A DNA stretch of 5,362 nucleotides from Methanosaeta sp. UBA80 (GCA_002505805.1 DAWB01000201.1:13909-19270), one strand, 5' to 3'. Positions 1-5,015 are shown, counted from the stretch's first letter. Notes: generated by a model not told the origin, from the sequence alone. Numbers and translations are program-made.

Positions 1-215
1 GAGATGGCTGGTGCGGCGCTGATAATGCCGTGGCCGGTAAGGCTTGCGCTCCAGAGAAGGTTGGGCTCGGTCGGGCCTGTGCCGGTCAGGTTGCCGGTTC
101 TCTGGTTGTCGCCCTGGAAAGTGACATAGTCCGCGCTGGCCAGGACGGCCAGAAAGAGAAGGACTATGGAGACGAGAACAATCCTCCCCGGACCGATGCG
201 ATTATGCAATCTCAC
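1..215 (-). CDS. Exported PQQ-like beta-propeller protein, partial (N-terminal 71 residues)
   Basis: This gene begins at GTG (215-213) and runs off the left edge, so only 71 full codons are visible. The GTG is chosen because a full-length SD, GGAGGTGAT, lies five bases upstream and the gene overlaps the previous stop as GTGA. Residues 1-28 form a signal peptide: basic residues R2, H4, R6 and R11, a hydrophobic run, then a likely cut at ASA|DY. The mature start has an aromatic-F-x-G-D-N-x-R-x-G pattern and then NLLWSASLTG and ISAAPAI. This is the usual opening of a PQQ_2-type propeller, where the first strand is followed by a W-ending blade and a 'SSPAI'-like turn. It is the third propeller gene of the run and is probably translationally coupled to the one before. 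Its length, blade number and substrate cannot be seen. No sign of bound quinone is visible. Confidence 0.8.
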   Translation of the reverse strand, partial: MRLHNRIGPGRIVLVSIVLLFLAVLASADYVTFQGDNQRTGNLTGTGPTEPNLLWSASLTGHGIISAAPAI

Positions 216-1417
216 TTTGCATCACCTCCCTGGCCGATCGCATGCACTCGACCCTGGCCGATGGTAAATACCATGCCGCCTGCTATGGCTGGAGATGAGC
301 CTCCGGCGGGATAGCTCCAGACCGTCTCACCTGTGCTGGCGTTGAGAGCATACAGAGCGGTATAATTCATGTTCTCGGTCCGCCCCACAAAGAGCAGACC
401 GTCGGCATGAGCGGGAGAGCACCTCCACTCGCCTATCCCTTCATCCGCCGTGGTCTTCCAGATGAGATCTCCGGTCTCTGCATCCAAGCAATAGGTTGCC
501 TTATCAGAGTAGCCGTCCGTGCCGCCGCAGACATGAATCCGGCCTGGGACCAGAGCCGGGGTGCAGTCCGTTCTGGCGATGCTCTCTTTCCAGAGCAGGC
601 TTCCGTTCTGAAGAGAGACGCTCAAGACATCGCCATCCCCCTCGAAGTTGTAGGTTGTCAAGTAAGCCGTATCCTTTGAGAGGGCAGCCGAGCCACAGGG
701 TGAGTTTTCTGTGCTCAGATTCCAGATCTCAGTGCCGTTATCGAGATATAGGCAGTAGACCCTTCCACCCAGGCCCCACTCCCAGCCGGAAAGCACTACT
801 CTGCTTCCGGATATAGCCGGAGTGGACTGAGCATTGCCCTGAACGGTGAAGCGCCATAGCTCATTTCCGGTATCTTCATCCAAGCAATAGTAGTGATGGC
901 CGTCCCAGTCACTTGTCAGCACACGGCCGTCTGCAACTGCCGGTCCGCCGTCAACAGCCCCCTTACCGGTGGGAGGAGCATAGCTCCAGAGCAGCTTGCC
1001 GTCTGAGGCATTCAGGCAGATGGTCTTCAGAGCGGACAGGAAGATCTTGCCATCGTCATAAGCCGGAGAGGCTCCCCAAACCTGGCAGATGTCCGGCCTG
1101 GCCTCAAAGGAGGCATTCCAGAGCACCTCTCCTGACAATTGATCCAGACACACCAAATTCTCCACGCAGTTGACAAAGACCCTTCCATCTGCAATTGCTA
1201 CCGAGGAGCCCTCCTGAGCCCCTATGTCCTGGCTTATCCAGGCCGTCTCATTGCTCCGGGGCGCTCCGGAATCGGAGGCACCCCTATGGGCGGCATCCAG
1301 ATGGAACTGGGGCCAATCACCTGCGGTTTCGGCGCTCACGCCCGTGGCAATGAGAGCCGACATCAACACCGCAACAGCCCATGCTGCTAGAGCACCGGGC
1401 TTTTTCGTCGCATTCAT
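212..1417 (-). CDS. Secreted PQQ_2/WD40-like beta-propeller protein, 401 aa
   Basis: This is a predicted extracellular propeller. Residues 1-29 are a signal peptide (KK, hydrophobic core, cut near VSA|ET). The mature chain opens with the family's DWPQFH motif at 34 and H-x-G at 44-46. Blade motifs of the form (C/A)L-x4-G-x3-W recur at about residues 90, 134, 178, 222, 267, 310 and 357, a period near 44. With the closing C-terminal strand this suggests about eight blades. Eight N-x-S/T sequons (N56, 101, 136, 227, 233, 271, 351, 359) fit an archaeal surface glycoprotein. Eleven cysteines are present, five of them at the same position in successive blades. The ATG at 1417 is favoured by AAGGAGGT eight bases upstream; it shares one base with the upstream TAA. 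It is a tandem duplicate of the second propeller of the upstream gene. The ligand or partner is unknown. Such repeats are often annotated as PQQ-binding, but nothing here shows quinone binding. Confidence 0.9.
   Translation of the reverse strand: MNATKKPGALAAWAVAVLMSALIATGVSAETAGDWPQFHLDAAHRGASDSGAPRSNETAWISQDIGAQEGSSVAIADGRVFVNCVENLVCLDQLSGEVLWNASFEARPDICQVWGASPAYDDGKIFLSALKTICLNASDGKLLWSYAPPTGKGAVDGGPAVADGRVLTSDWDGHHYYCLDEDTGNELWRFTVQGNAQSTPAISGSRVVLSGWEWGLGGRVYCLYLDNGTEIWNLSTENSPCGSAALSKDTAYLTTYNFEGDGDVLSVSLQNGSLLWKESIARTDCTPALVPGRIHVCGGTDGYSDKATYCLDAETGDLIWKTTADEGIGEWRCSPAHADGLLFVGRTENMNYTALYALNASTGETVWSYPAGGSSPAIAGGMVFTIGQGRVHAIGQGGDAK
221..229 (-). promoter_or_regulatory. Ribosome binding site that fixes the GTG start at 215
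   Basis: On the minus strand GGAGGTGAT is complementary to nine bases of the usual archaeal 16S 3' tail and sits five bases before GTG. It lies inside the last codons of the upstream 401-residue gene, so translation of the two is probably coupled. It is the strongest SD in the window and the main reason to accept a GTG start here. Confidence 0.85.
233..1318 (-). repeat. Tandem-duplicated propeller module, copy B (copy A at 1447-2526)
   Basis: Residues 34-395 of the 401-aa protein and residues 136-495 of the downstream part of the broken gene are the same module. They align at offset 102 up to about residue 100, then at offset 100 after a two-residue gap. Identical stretches include WDGHHYYCLD, GNAQSTPAIS, STGETVWSYP-like ends and AGGSSPA. 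At the DNA level, 294-324 and 1508-1538 are a perfect 31-base match. Confidence 0.85.
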
Positions 1418-2931
1418 TATTCATAACCTCCTTGATTATTTGAATCACCAAAAGCATACACCTGGCCCCGACCTATGGTAAACATCATGCCTCCGGACAG
1501 GGCGGGGGATGAGCCTCCGGCGGGATAGCTCCAGACCGGCTCTCCTGTCCTGGCATTGAGGGCGAAGACTCCCTCATACTCGGTGAAGTCGGCTCGTCCG
1601 GCAAAGAGCATGCCGTCTGCATAGGCCGGAGAGCATCTCCAGTCGCCTATTCTATCCTCCGCCGGGCTCTTCCAGATCAGATCGCCGCTGGACGCATTAA
1701 AGCAATATGTAGCAAGCTCGCTGAAGCCCTCGCATCCGCCGCAGATATAGATCCTGCCTTCTGCCACTGCAGGGGTTGAGTCGGTAGGACTGATGCTCTC
1801 TTGCCACAAAACAGAGCCACTGTCCAGTGAGAGGGCCAGCAGATCCCCCTCCCCCTCAAAGTTGTAGGTGGCCATGTACGCGGTCTCGCCCTCGATCGCC
1901 GCCGAGCCGCAGGGGGAATTTTCCGTGGCCAGATTCCAGATCTCCGAACCGTTCTCAAGATACAGGCAGTGAATCCTTCCCCCCAGGCCCCAATCCCATC
2001 CGGCCAGGACCACCCGGCCCTGAGATATGGCCGGGGTGGACTGGGCGTTCCCCTCTACGGTGAAGTTCCACCTCTCCCGTCCCGTCTCTTCATCCAGGCA
2101 GTAATAGTGATGACCGTCCCAGTCGCTGACGATCACTCTTCCATCTGCTATGGCCGGACTGCCATCAATGGCGAACTTGCCGGTGGGCTGGGAGAAGCTC
2201 CAGACCATCGAACCGTCCGAGGCGTTCAGGCAGTAGCTCCTGTCCGAGGTAAAGAAGACCCGTCCCCGGCTGTAGACCGGGGTGAATCCGAAGGCATAGT
2301 CTCCGGAGGCATTGAAGGGAAAGCTCCAGAGCAGCTCTCCCGTCTCCCGGTCCAGACAGGTCAGCTCGTCAATGCAATTTACGAATAACTTTCCTTGCGC
2401 CACCGAGATTGAAGAGCCGGGCTGGGCCCCGATATCCTGGCTGGTCCAGCGGGTAGTATTGGAAGCAGGAGCCCTGCAATCAGATCGGCCGGTGTGCTCC
2501 GCACCGAAGTGAAATTGCGGCCAATCCTGCCTGCTCAAGTCGCTGCCGTCATCTCCCAGGCAGTACAGCTTTCCGCTATGCTGATCGCCCTCCGTTCCAA
2601 AGTAGACCTGTCCGTCGGAGATAGCCGCTCCTCCCAGAATATAGCCGTCGTCGGGAGGATTCAGCCTCCAGAGCAGCTCTGCCCTCTCTCCCCCGTCCTC
2701 CAGACAATAGACTGAGCCGTTGACCTGAGAGGTGGTGAAAAGTATCCTGGGCCTCTTCCGAGCCATGGACAGGGCGGGAGAGGATTTAATGCCCGCCTCC
2801 ACGGGATAGGACCAGATGACATCGCCGCAGGAGTCATTGAGGCAGATAAGAGCACCGGGGTGGCCGTGCTCGCCTGTGCCCAGATAGACCCGGCCGTTGC
2901 AGACCGAGGGGGTAGAGGTAGAAAATCCCAT
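1417..2931 (-). CDS. C-terminal part of the interrupted propeller protein, 504 aa from first ATG
   Basis: This is the part after the TGA, counted from the first in-frame start, ATG 2931. The frame is open and clearly coding for 43 codons further upstream, but they contain no ATG, GTG or TTG. Residues 1-135 finish the first propeller (CLNDSCGDVIW at 30-40, CLEDGG at 76-81, CLGDDG at 124-129). Residues 136-495 are a complete second propeller starting DWPQFH, with blade motifs near 192, 234, 278, 322, 367, 410 and 457. It aligns without gaps to residues 151-395 of the neighbouring 401-aa protein (offset 100) at 167 of 245 identities by hand count. It has no signal peptide and only a weak GGAG before ATG 2931. 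Independent production of an exported protein is therefore doubtful, and it is better read as the rest of the 788-codon gene. Confidence 0.65.
   Translation of the reverse strand: MGFSTSTPSVCNGRVYLGTGEHGHPGALICLNDSCGDVIWSYPVEAGIKSSPALSMARKRPRILFTTSQVNGSVYCLEDGGERAELLWRLNPPDDGYILGGAAISDGQVYFGTEGDQHSGKLYCLGDDGSDLSRQDWPQFHFGAEHTGRSDCRAPASNTTRWTSQDIGAQPGSSISVAQGKLFVNCIDELTCLDRETGELLWSFPFNASGDYAFGFTPVYSRGRVFFTSDRSYCLNASDGSMVWSFSQPTGKFAIDGSPAIADGRVIVSDWDGHHYYCLDEETGRERWNFTVEGNAQSTPAISQGRVVLAGWDWGLGGRIHCLYLENGSEIWNLATENSPCGSAAIEGETAYMATYNFEGEGDLLALSLDSGSVLWQESISPTDSTPAVAEGRIYICGGCEGFSELATYCFNASSGDLIWKSPAEDRIGDWRCSPAYADGMLFAGRADFTEYEGVFALNARTGEPVWSYPAGGSSPALSGGMMFTIGRGQVYAFGDSNNQGGYE
1426..1433 (-). 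promoter_or_regulatory. Ribosome binding site of the 401-aa propeller gene
   Basis: AAGGAGGT on the minus strand ends eight bases before the ATG at 1417. It lies within the last codons of the upstream reading frame (encoding QGGYE), which then stops in a TAATG overlap. The site allows the 401-aa gene to be translated independently even though the upstream gene carries an internal stop. Confidence 0.8.
1447..2526 (-). repeat. Tandem-duplicated propeller module, copy A
   Basis: This is the partner of the module at 233-1318 and encodes the second propeller of the 788-codon frame. Both copies keep the blade-position cysteines and the NFEG(D/E)GD and WRCSPA(H/Y)ADG motifs. This points to duplication of a whole propeller domain followed by moderate divergence. 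Confidence 0.85.
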
Positions 2932-3060
2932 CGGGGCACTCCAGCCGCGGTCCTCGAACTTGCCGGTGACATTATCCAGGCCGATCTTCCAGGCGAAGCC
3001 TGCTTGGGCCGAAAGCTCAGACGTGGCATAGACATAGCCCTCCCTGAATGCAGCCGAGGC

Positions 3061-3063
3061 TCA
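3061..3063 (-). other. In-frame TGA interrupting the 788-codon propeller gene
   Basis: The minus strand reads CCC GGA AGA GTT TGA GCC TCG GCT. The codons either side continue in one frame into recognisable propeller sequence. A single C-to-T change of CGA (Arg) would create the stop. The family commonly has Arg or another polar residue followed by A/S-S-P at this turn. Confidence 0.9.
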
Positions 3064-3783
3064 AACTCTTCCCGGATCCTCCTGATAAAAGCTCAGCCTT
3101 GAGCTGTCGCGGAGGTCAAGCACATCGACCACCTCTCCGCTGCTTTTATTCACGCTCAAAAGGATTCCGTCGTTTTGGCCGAAGACCAGATACTCTCCGG
3201 CCAGGCAGGCTCCGCACCATTGGTATCCCTTTGTGCTTTGAGAGATATTCCAGCACTCTCTGCCTTTATCGTCGAAGCAGAAGAACCTCTTTTGGCCTGA
3301 ACCGTAGGCGCTTCCCTCACCCAGGTATAGCCGGGCGTCTATCAGCATCAGCGGAGATTCGAATCTTTTATCCGTTATATCCTGCTTCCAGATAACCTCT
3401 CCATTCAGAGCATCAAGAGCAGCCAGAGTGCCGCTGTCGGTGGCTGCAAATATCTTTCCTCCACCGATGGCCAGAGAGGACATCTGATAGACCCATCCAT
3501 CCAGCTGGGACTGCCATCTCAAATCGCCGGTCTCCCGGTCAAGGGCATAAACGGAGCCGTTTCCGGCCAGGGCGTAGACCAGACCCGAGGAGATGATGGG
3601 GGTGGTCTCCATCCTCTGAATATCGGCAGACCACAGTATGAGGGGGTCCTCAGGAACTCCGTCGGAGGTGATGCCTGAGTTTAAAACATCTTTTTTAAAT
3701 AGTGGCCAGTCTGAGGCATCAGCCGCATTGAAGACCGATAAGAACGATATGATAAAAATTATCAAGATATATATCCTTGTCAT
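3061..3783 (-). CDS. N-terminal fragment of the interrupted propeller protein, 240 aa
   Basis: As the DNA stands, this is the translated product of the first gene. It has a signal peptide MTRIYILIIF... with a likely cut around residues 20-23, then DWPLF at 25-29. Blade motifs follow at 80-90 (ALDRETGDLRW), 122-132 (ALDALNGEVIW), 169-178 (CFDDKGRECW) and about 210. That is roughly four blades, too few to close a propeller of this class, so a free product would probably be unstable. The ATG at 3783 is the only sensible start: an in-frame TAG lies 15 bases upstream and the hydrophobic signal follows at once. The SD is weak (GGGTAGATC, not a clean match), unlike its neighbours. It ends DPGRV at the internal TGA. 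Confidence 0.7.
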   Translation of the reverse strand: MTRIYILIIFIISFLSVFNAADASDWPLFKKDVLNSGITSDGVPEDPLILWSADIQRMETTPIISSGLVYALAGNGSVYALDRETGDLRWQSQLDGWVYQMSSLAIGGGKIFAATDSGTLAALDALNGEVIWKQDITDKRFESPLMLIDARLYLGEGSAYGSGQKRFFCFDDKGRECWNISQSTKGYQWCGACLAGEYLVFGQNDGILLSVNKSSGEVVDVLDLRDSSRLSFYQEDPGRV

Positions 3784-3890
3784 GAAAGATCTACCCTATT
3801 GCGAAAGCAAAGATCCGGGCTGAATGGGCGAATGGCTTGCATAACCTCAGCATTGCCTGCTTTTCTTAGCCATAGCCCATGGATTGAGCT

Positions 3891-3913
3891 ACATCGATAT
3901 ATCACATCGATAT
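3891..3913 (-). promoter_or_regulatory. Candidate promoter/operator of the propeller operon: direct repeat with TATA-like core
   Basis: ACATCGATAT occurs twice, at 3891-3900 and 3904-3913, three bases apart. On the minus strand the stretch contains TGATATATCG, a possible TATA-like element about 110-120 bases before the start at 3783, which implies a leader near 85-90 bases. Each copy contains the palindrome ATCGAT. Promoter identity is inferred from position and composition only. Confidence 0.3.
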
Positions 3914-4051
3914 TATTCAAAGATAATTTCTCCTCCGGCCATATGTGCGTCTCCTGATTCTGCTCTTAGTCTATTAATCCAATAAACTTGGTTTAATGCT
4001 AATTTAGTTTACTTAAATGTTATGGCACAGGTACTAAATTTATTCTCTTTT

Positions 4052-4077
4052 AAAAATTTAAAAACAAAAAAACAAAG
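4052..4077 (-). terminator. T-rich archaeal-type terminator after the 90-aa gene
   Basis: About 30 bases past the stop at 4106, the minus strand reads TTTGTTTTTTTGTTTTTAAA and then TTTTTA. Archaeal RNA polymerase commonly stops at such U-tracts without a hairpin, and no strong hairpin is visible just before it. This would separate the 90-aa gene from the propeller operon. Confidence 0.6.
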
Positions 4078-4105
4078 ATCAAAGAGGCTATCCGATGCAA
4101 ACGTC

Positions 4106-4378
4106 TTAATTGACCTTTGATCTATCGGCGGCAATTGCGGTCTGAATCATAGAATCGACCGGATACCCCATCGCCCTGGAAAAACTCAGCAATTGCTCGG
4201 CCAGCTTTGTGAACTCCTGGCCCAGCGGCTGTGCCAGAAGCCCCTGTGCCCCGCTGGAGAGATCCATCTCTATCTCGATGTCGCCCTCCAATTCAACACC
4301 TTCCAGTCCCTGTATCAGAAAATCAGATAGCGCCTCGTTTATGTCTTTCATTTTCAGGGATTTTTTTTCTTCTGCCAT
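4106..4378 (-). CDS. Small acidic protein of unknown function, 90 aa
   Basis: I do not recognise this protein. The start at 4378 (MAEEKKSLKM) is chosen because GGAGGAGGG lies six bases upstream; the open frame extends to an ATG at 4456, but that has no SD. Residues 1-25 are charged and probably helical. Residues 26-40 alternate hydrophobic and acidic residues (VELEGDIEIEMDL), as in an exposed beta-strand. Residues 41-56 are Gly/Gln/Leu-rich (SSGAQGLLAQPLG), and residues 57-90 look like an amphipathic helix pair. There is no signal peptide, membrane segment, Cys or metal motif, so a soluble cytoplasmic protein is likely. It stands alone, with its own leader (containing a hairpin) and a T-tract terminator. 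An adaptor or regulatory role would be guesswork. Confidence 0.75.
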   Translation of the reverse strand: MAEEKKSLKMKDINEALSDFLIQGLEGVELEGDIEIEMDLSSGAQGLLAQPLGQEFTKLAEQLLSFSRAMGYPVDSMIQTAIAADRSKVN

Positions 4379-4384
4379 TTTATA

Positions 4385-4393
4385 CCCTCCTCC
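4385..4393 (-). promoter_or_regulatory. Ribosome binding site that decides the 90-aa gene's start
   Basis: GGAGGAGGG followed by TATAAA and then ATG (4378). It favours this start over the in-frame ATGs at 4456 and 4402, neither of which has an SD. Confidence 0.8.
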
Positions 4394-4422
4394 GTTTGCC
4401 ATTTGAGCTTTAAGTGGGAGAT

Positions 4423-4460
4423 GGAAGTGGGCGTTAAACTCAGGTTTTGCACCCACTTCC
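4423..4460 (-). promoter_or_regulatory. Inverted repeat (leader hairpin) upstream of the 90-aa gene
   Basis: GGAAGTGGG (4423-4431 on the plus strand) pairs perfectly with CCCACTTCC (4452-4460) around a 20-base loop. A second partial copy of the left arm, AAGTGGG, lies at 4412-4418, so the right arm could pair with either. If transcription starts near 4485-4490, the structure is in the 5' untranslated leader, about 30 bases before the SD. Confidence 0.45.
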
Positions 4461-4510
4461 TGATTTGAATGGACGCGTGGCTCTATTGATCCACTAAATT
4501 TTAGTTAAAG

Positions 4511-4519
4511 CAATTTAAG
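4511..4519 (-). promoter_or_regulatory. Candidate TATA box for the 90-aa gene
   Basis: CTTAAATTG on the minus strand, in AT-rich DNA 133 bases before the start. The same nine bases occur upstream of the 61-aa gene (5007-5015). Just downstream is the near-palindrome ACTAAATTTTAGT (4493-4505). The call is by composition and position only. Confidence 0.35.
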
Positions 4520-4553
4520 TTTATTAATCTTTTGGTACAAAATAGGAGGACTG

Positions 4554-4787
4554 GTGGCGGACCATATTCAGATACCACAGCGGTTATGCCGGACATCAGT
4601 CGATGAAAACTATGGTATTGGCGCTAAATATGAGAAGCTGCGGAAAAAAGAATCAAATGACGGTGATTGGGTGCCCGCAAGGAGAGCCGTTTTCTGTGCC
4701 GTCTTTTTGCAATCTTCTAAATACAGTACCGGTTTTTTAAACTGTCACACCTCCCAGGCAGCCACTACCTTCTCTACATTTATGTAG
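4554..4787 (+). CDS. Doubtful small ORF, 77 aa
   Basis: This is supported only by AGGAGG (4544-4549) four bases before a GTG and by AT-rich, TATA-like DNA just upstream (about 4515-4528). The product (MADHIQIPQRLCRT...) has no recognisable motif, signal peptide or membrane segment. Its last 14 codons run antisense into the 61-aa gene, and its codon use is unlike the well-supported genes. It may be a chance ORF, a decayed gene or part of an RNA. Confidence 0.2.
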   Translation: MADHIQIPQRLCRTSVDENYGIGAKYEKLRKKESNDGDWVPARRAVFCAVFLQSSKYSTGFLNCHTSQAATTFSTFM

Positions 4788-4930
4788 TCCCTTCTGTCAT
4801 TATTCTCCAGGACTATGACCCCATCGGCGCTTCCTACGAGCTTGCCGCGCATCCGCTCGTTCTCGTCTCCACCGAAATAGACCTCGATGCTCTTGCCGAA
4901 AAGATGTTCGGACATGAACTTGTCCAGCAT
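4745..4930 (-). CDS. Small all-beta protein, possibly Sm/LSm-like, 61 aa
   Basis: The start at 4930 (MLDKFMSEHL) is set by AAGGAGGC seven bases upstream; an in-frame ATG at 4972 has no SD. After a short N-terminal helix, strands can be read at about 13-20 (KSIEVYFGG), 26-35 (RMRGKLVGSA), 37-42 (GVIVLE), 47-52 (RDYINV) and 54-59 (KVVAAW). The G-x-L at 29-31, acidic D36, hydrophobic run to L41 and final YIN-x-x-KVV resemble the strand order of an Sm fold, which binds U-rich RNA as a ring. The fit is imperfect: the Sm1 Asp is one residue late and there is no clear Sm2 R-G. It could be another small barrel. It is cytoplasmic and has no cysteines. It is divergent from the transporter gene at 5165. 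Confidence 0.75.
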   Translation of the reverse strand: MLDKFMSEHLFGKSIEVYFGGDENERMRGKLVGSADGVIVLENNDRRDYINVEKVVAAWEV

Positions 4931-4937
4931 TTTAAAT

Positions 4938-4945
4938 GCCTCCTT
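4938..4945 (-). promoter_or_regulatory. Ribosome binding site that decides the 61-aa gene's start
   Basis: AAGGAGGC, then ATTTAAA, then ATG (4930). This is much better placed than anything before the upstream in-frame ATG at 4972. Confidence 0.8.
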
Positions 4946-5006
4946 GGTTTCTATATTATATCTCCTTTTCATTGAAATAGTTTGTGGTATTTTTGTGCAA
5001 AATCTT

Positions 5007-5015
5007 CAATTTAAG
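5007..5015 (-). promoter_or_regulatory. Candidate TATA box for the 61-aa gene
   Basis: TTTTTCTTAAATTGAAG on the minus strand, 77 bases before the start, would give a leader of about 50-55 bases. It shares CTTAAATTG with the element before the 90-aa gene. Confidence 0.4.

Larger units (their letters stand above)
1417..3783 (-). pseudogene. Two-propeller secreted PQQ-like protein, 788 codons, interrupted by in-frame TGA
   Basis: Two open stretches (3783-3064 and 3060-1420) lie in the same frame and are separated only by a TGA at 3061-3063. Read through, they give one continuous protein of 788 codons. It has a signal peptide (1 to about 23), a first propeller opening at DWPLF (25-29), and a second opening at DWPQF (about 420) that runs to the end. 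The sequence around the stop, GRV-stop-ASAAFREGYVYATS, matches the family's usual 'IRASPAFADGxVYVGS' turn and strand. The stop therefore appears to replace an arginine codon (CGA or AGA) in a normal blade. The coding signature is strong on both sides and no frameshift is needed. A recent nonsense mutation or a sequencing error is most likely; UGA readthrough is possible but unsupported. The downstream genes have their own SD sites and need not be affected except by polarity. Confidence 0.65.
3784..4105. other. Intergenic region between the propeller operon and the 90-aa gene
   Basis: No convincing gene lies here. The right half (about 3960-4080) is very AT-rich and includes the T-tract terminator of the 90-aa gene. 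The left half leads into the propeller operon and holds a direct repeat (3891-3913) and a TATA-like stretch. A nine-codon minus-strand micro-ORF (3942-3913, MAGGEIIFE) is preceded by AGGAG nine bases upstream. It could be a leader peptide or chance. Confidence 0.6.
4379..4744. other. Gap between the 90-aa and 61-aa genes
   Basis: The left part is the leader and promoter of the 90-aa gene. The rest (about 4540-4744) has no clear gene. Two overlapping plus-strand frames are open: one from GTG 4554 with an SD, and one from ATG 4603 to TAA 4740 without an SD. Neither has the G/C-rich third codon positions of the neighbouring genes. A minus-strand CTTTTTT at 4645-4650 could end transcripts of the 61-aa gene. 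Confidence 0.5.

Noticed and set aside
2661..3035. Minus-strand frame starting ATG 3035 after GGGAGGG
   Set aside because: It lies in a different frame inside the propeller gene, whose own frame is clearly coding there; the product has no family features.
3061..3063. TGA as selenocysteine or another recoded amino acid
   Set aside because: Archaeal Sec is known from few lineages and needs a SECIS element. The position is an ordinary propeller turn where Arg fits, not a redox site. Pyrrolysine uses TAG, not TGA.
3205..3216. WCGAC in the first propeller fragment (residues 189-193) as a thioredoxin active site
   Set aside because: The surrounding residues align with the propeller 'SSPAIADGxVYFG' strand and no thioredoxin fold can be read. 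At most it is a local disulfide.
30..3395. Plus-strand open frames of 60-139 codons across the propeller genes
   Set aside because: They are antisense shadows of strongly coding minus-strand genes, rich in Pro/Arg/Ser, without SD sites or recognisable domains.
3800..3811. TTGC-GAAA-GCAA mini-hairpin
   Set aside because: The 4-bp stem is too short to mean much and it is not placed as a terminator or SD cover.
4590..4680. C/D box guide RNA (CGATGA, GTGATT)
   Set aside because: No good RUGAUGA with a CUGA partner at proper spacing was found.
4603..4740. Frame encoding GCPQGEPFSVPSFCNLL as a reverse-transcriptase fragment, or its start as a flavodoxin-like N-terminus
   Set aside because: The likeness to the RT motif PQG-x-x-x-S-P-x-x-x-N needs an inserted residue, and no other RT motif is nearby. 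The flavodoxin likeness is a few residues. The stretch is too short for either claim.
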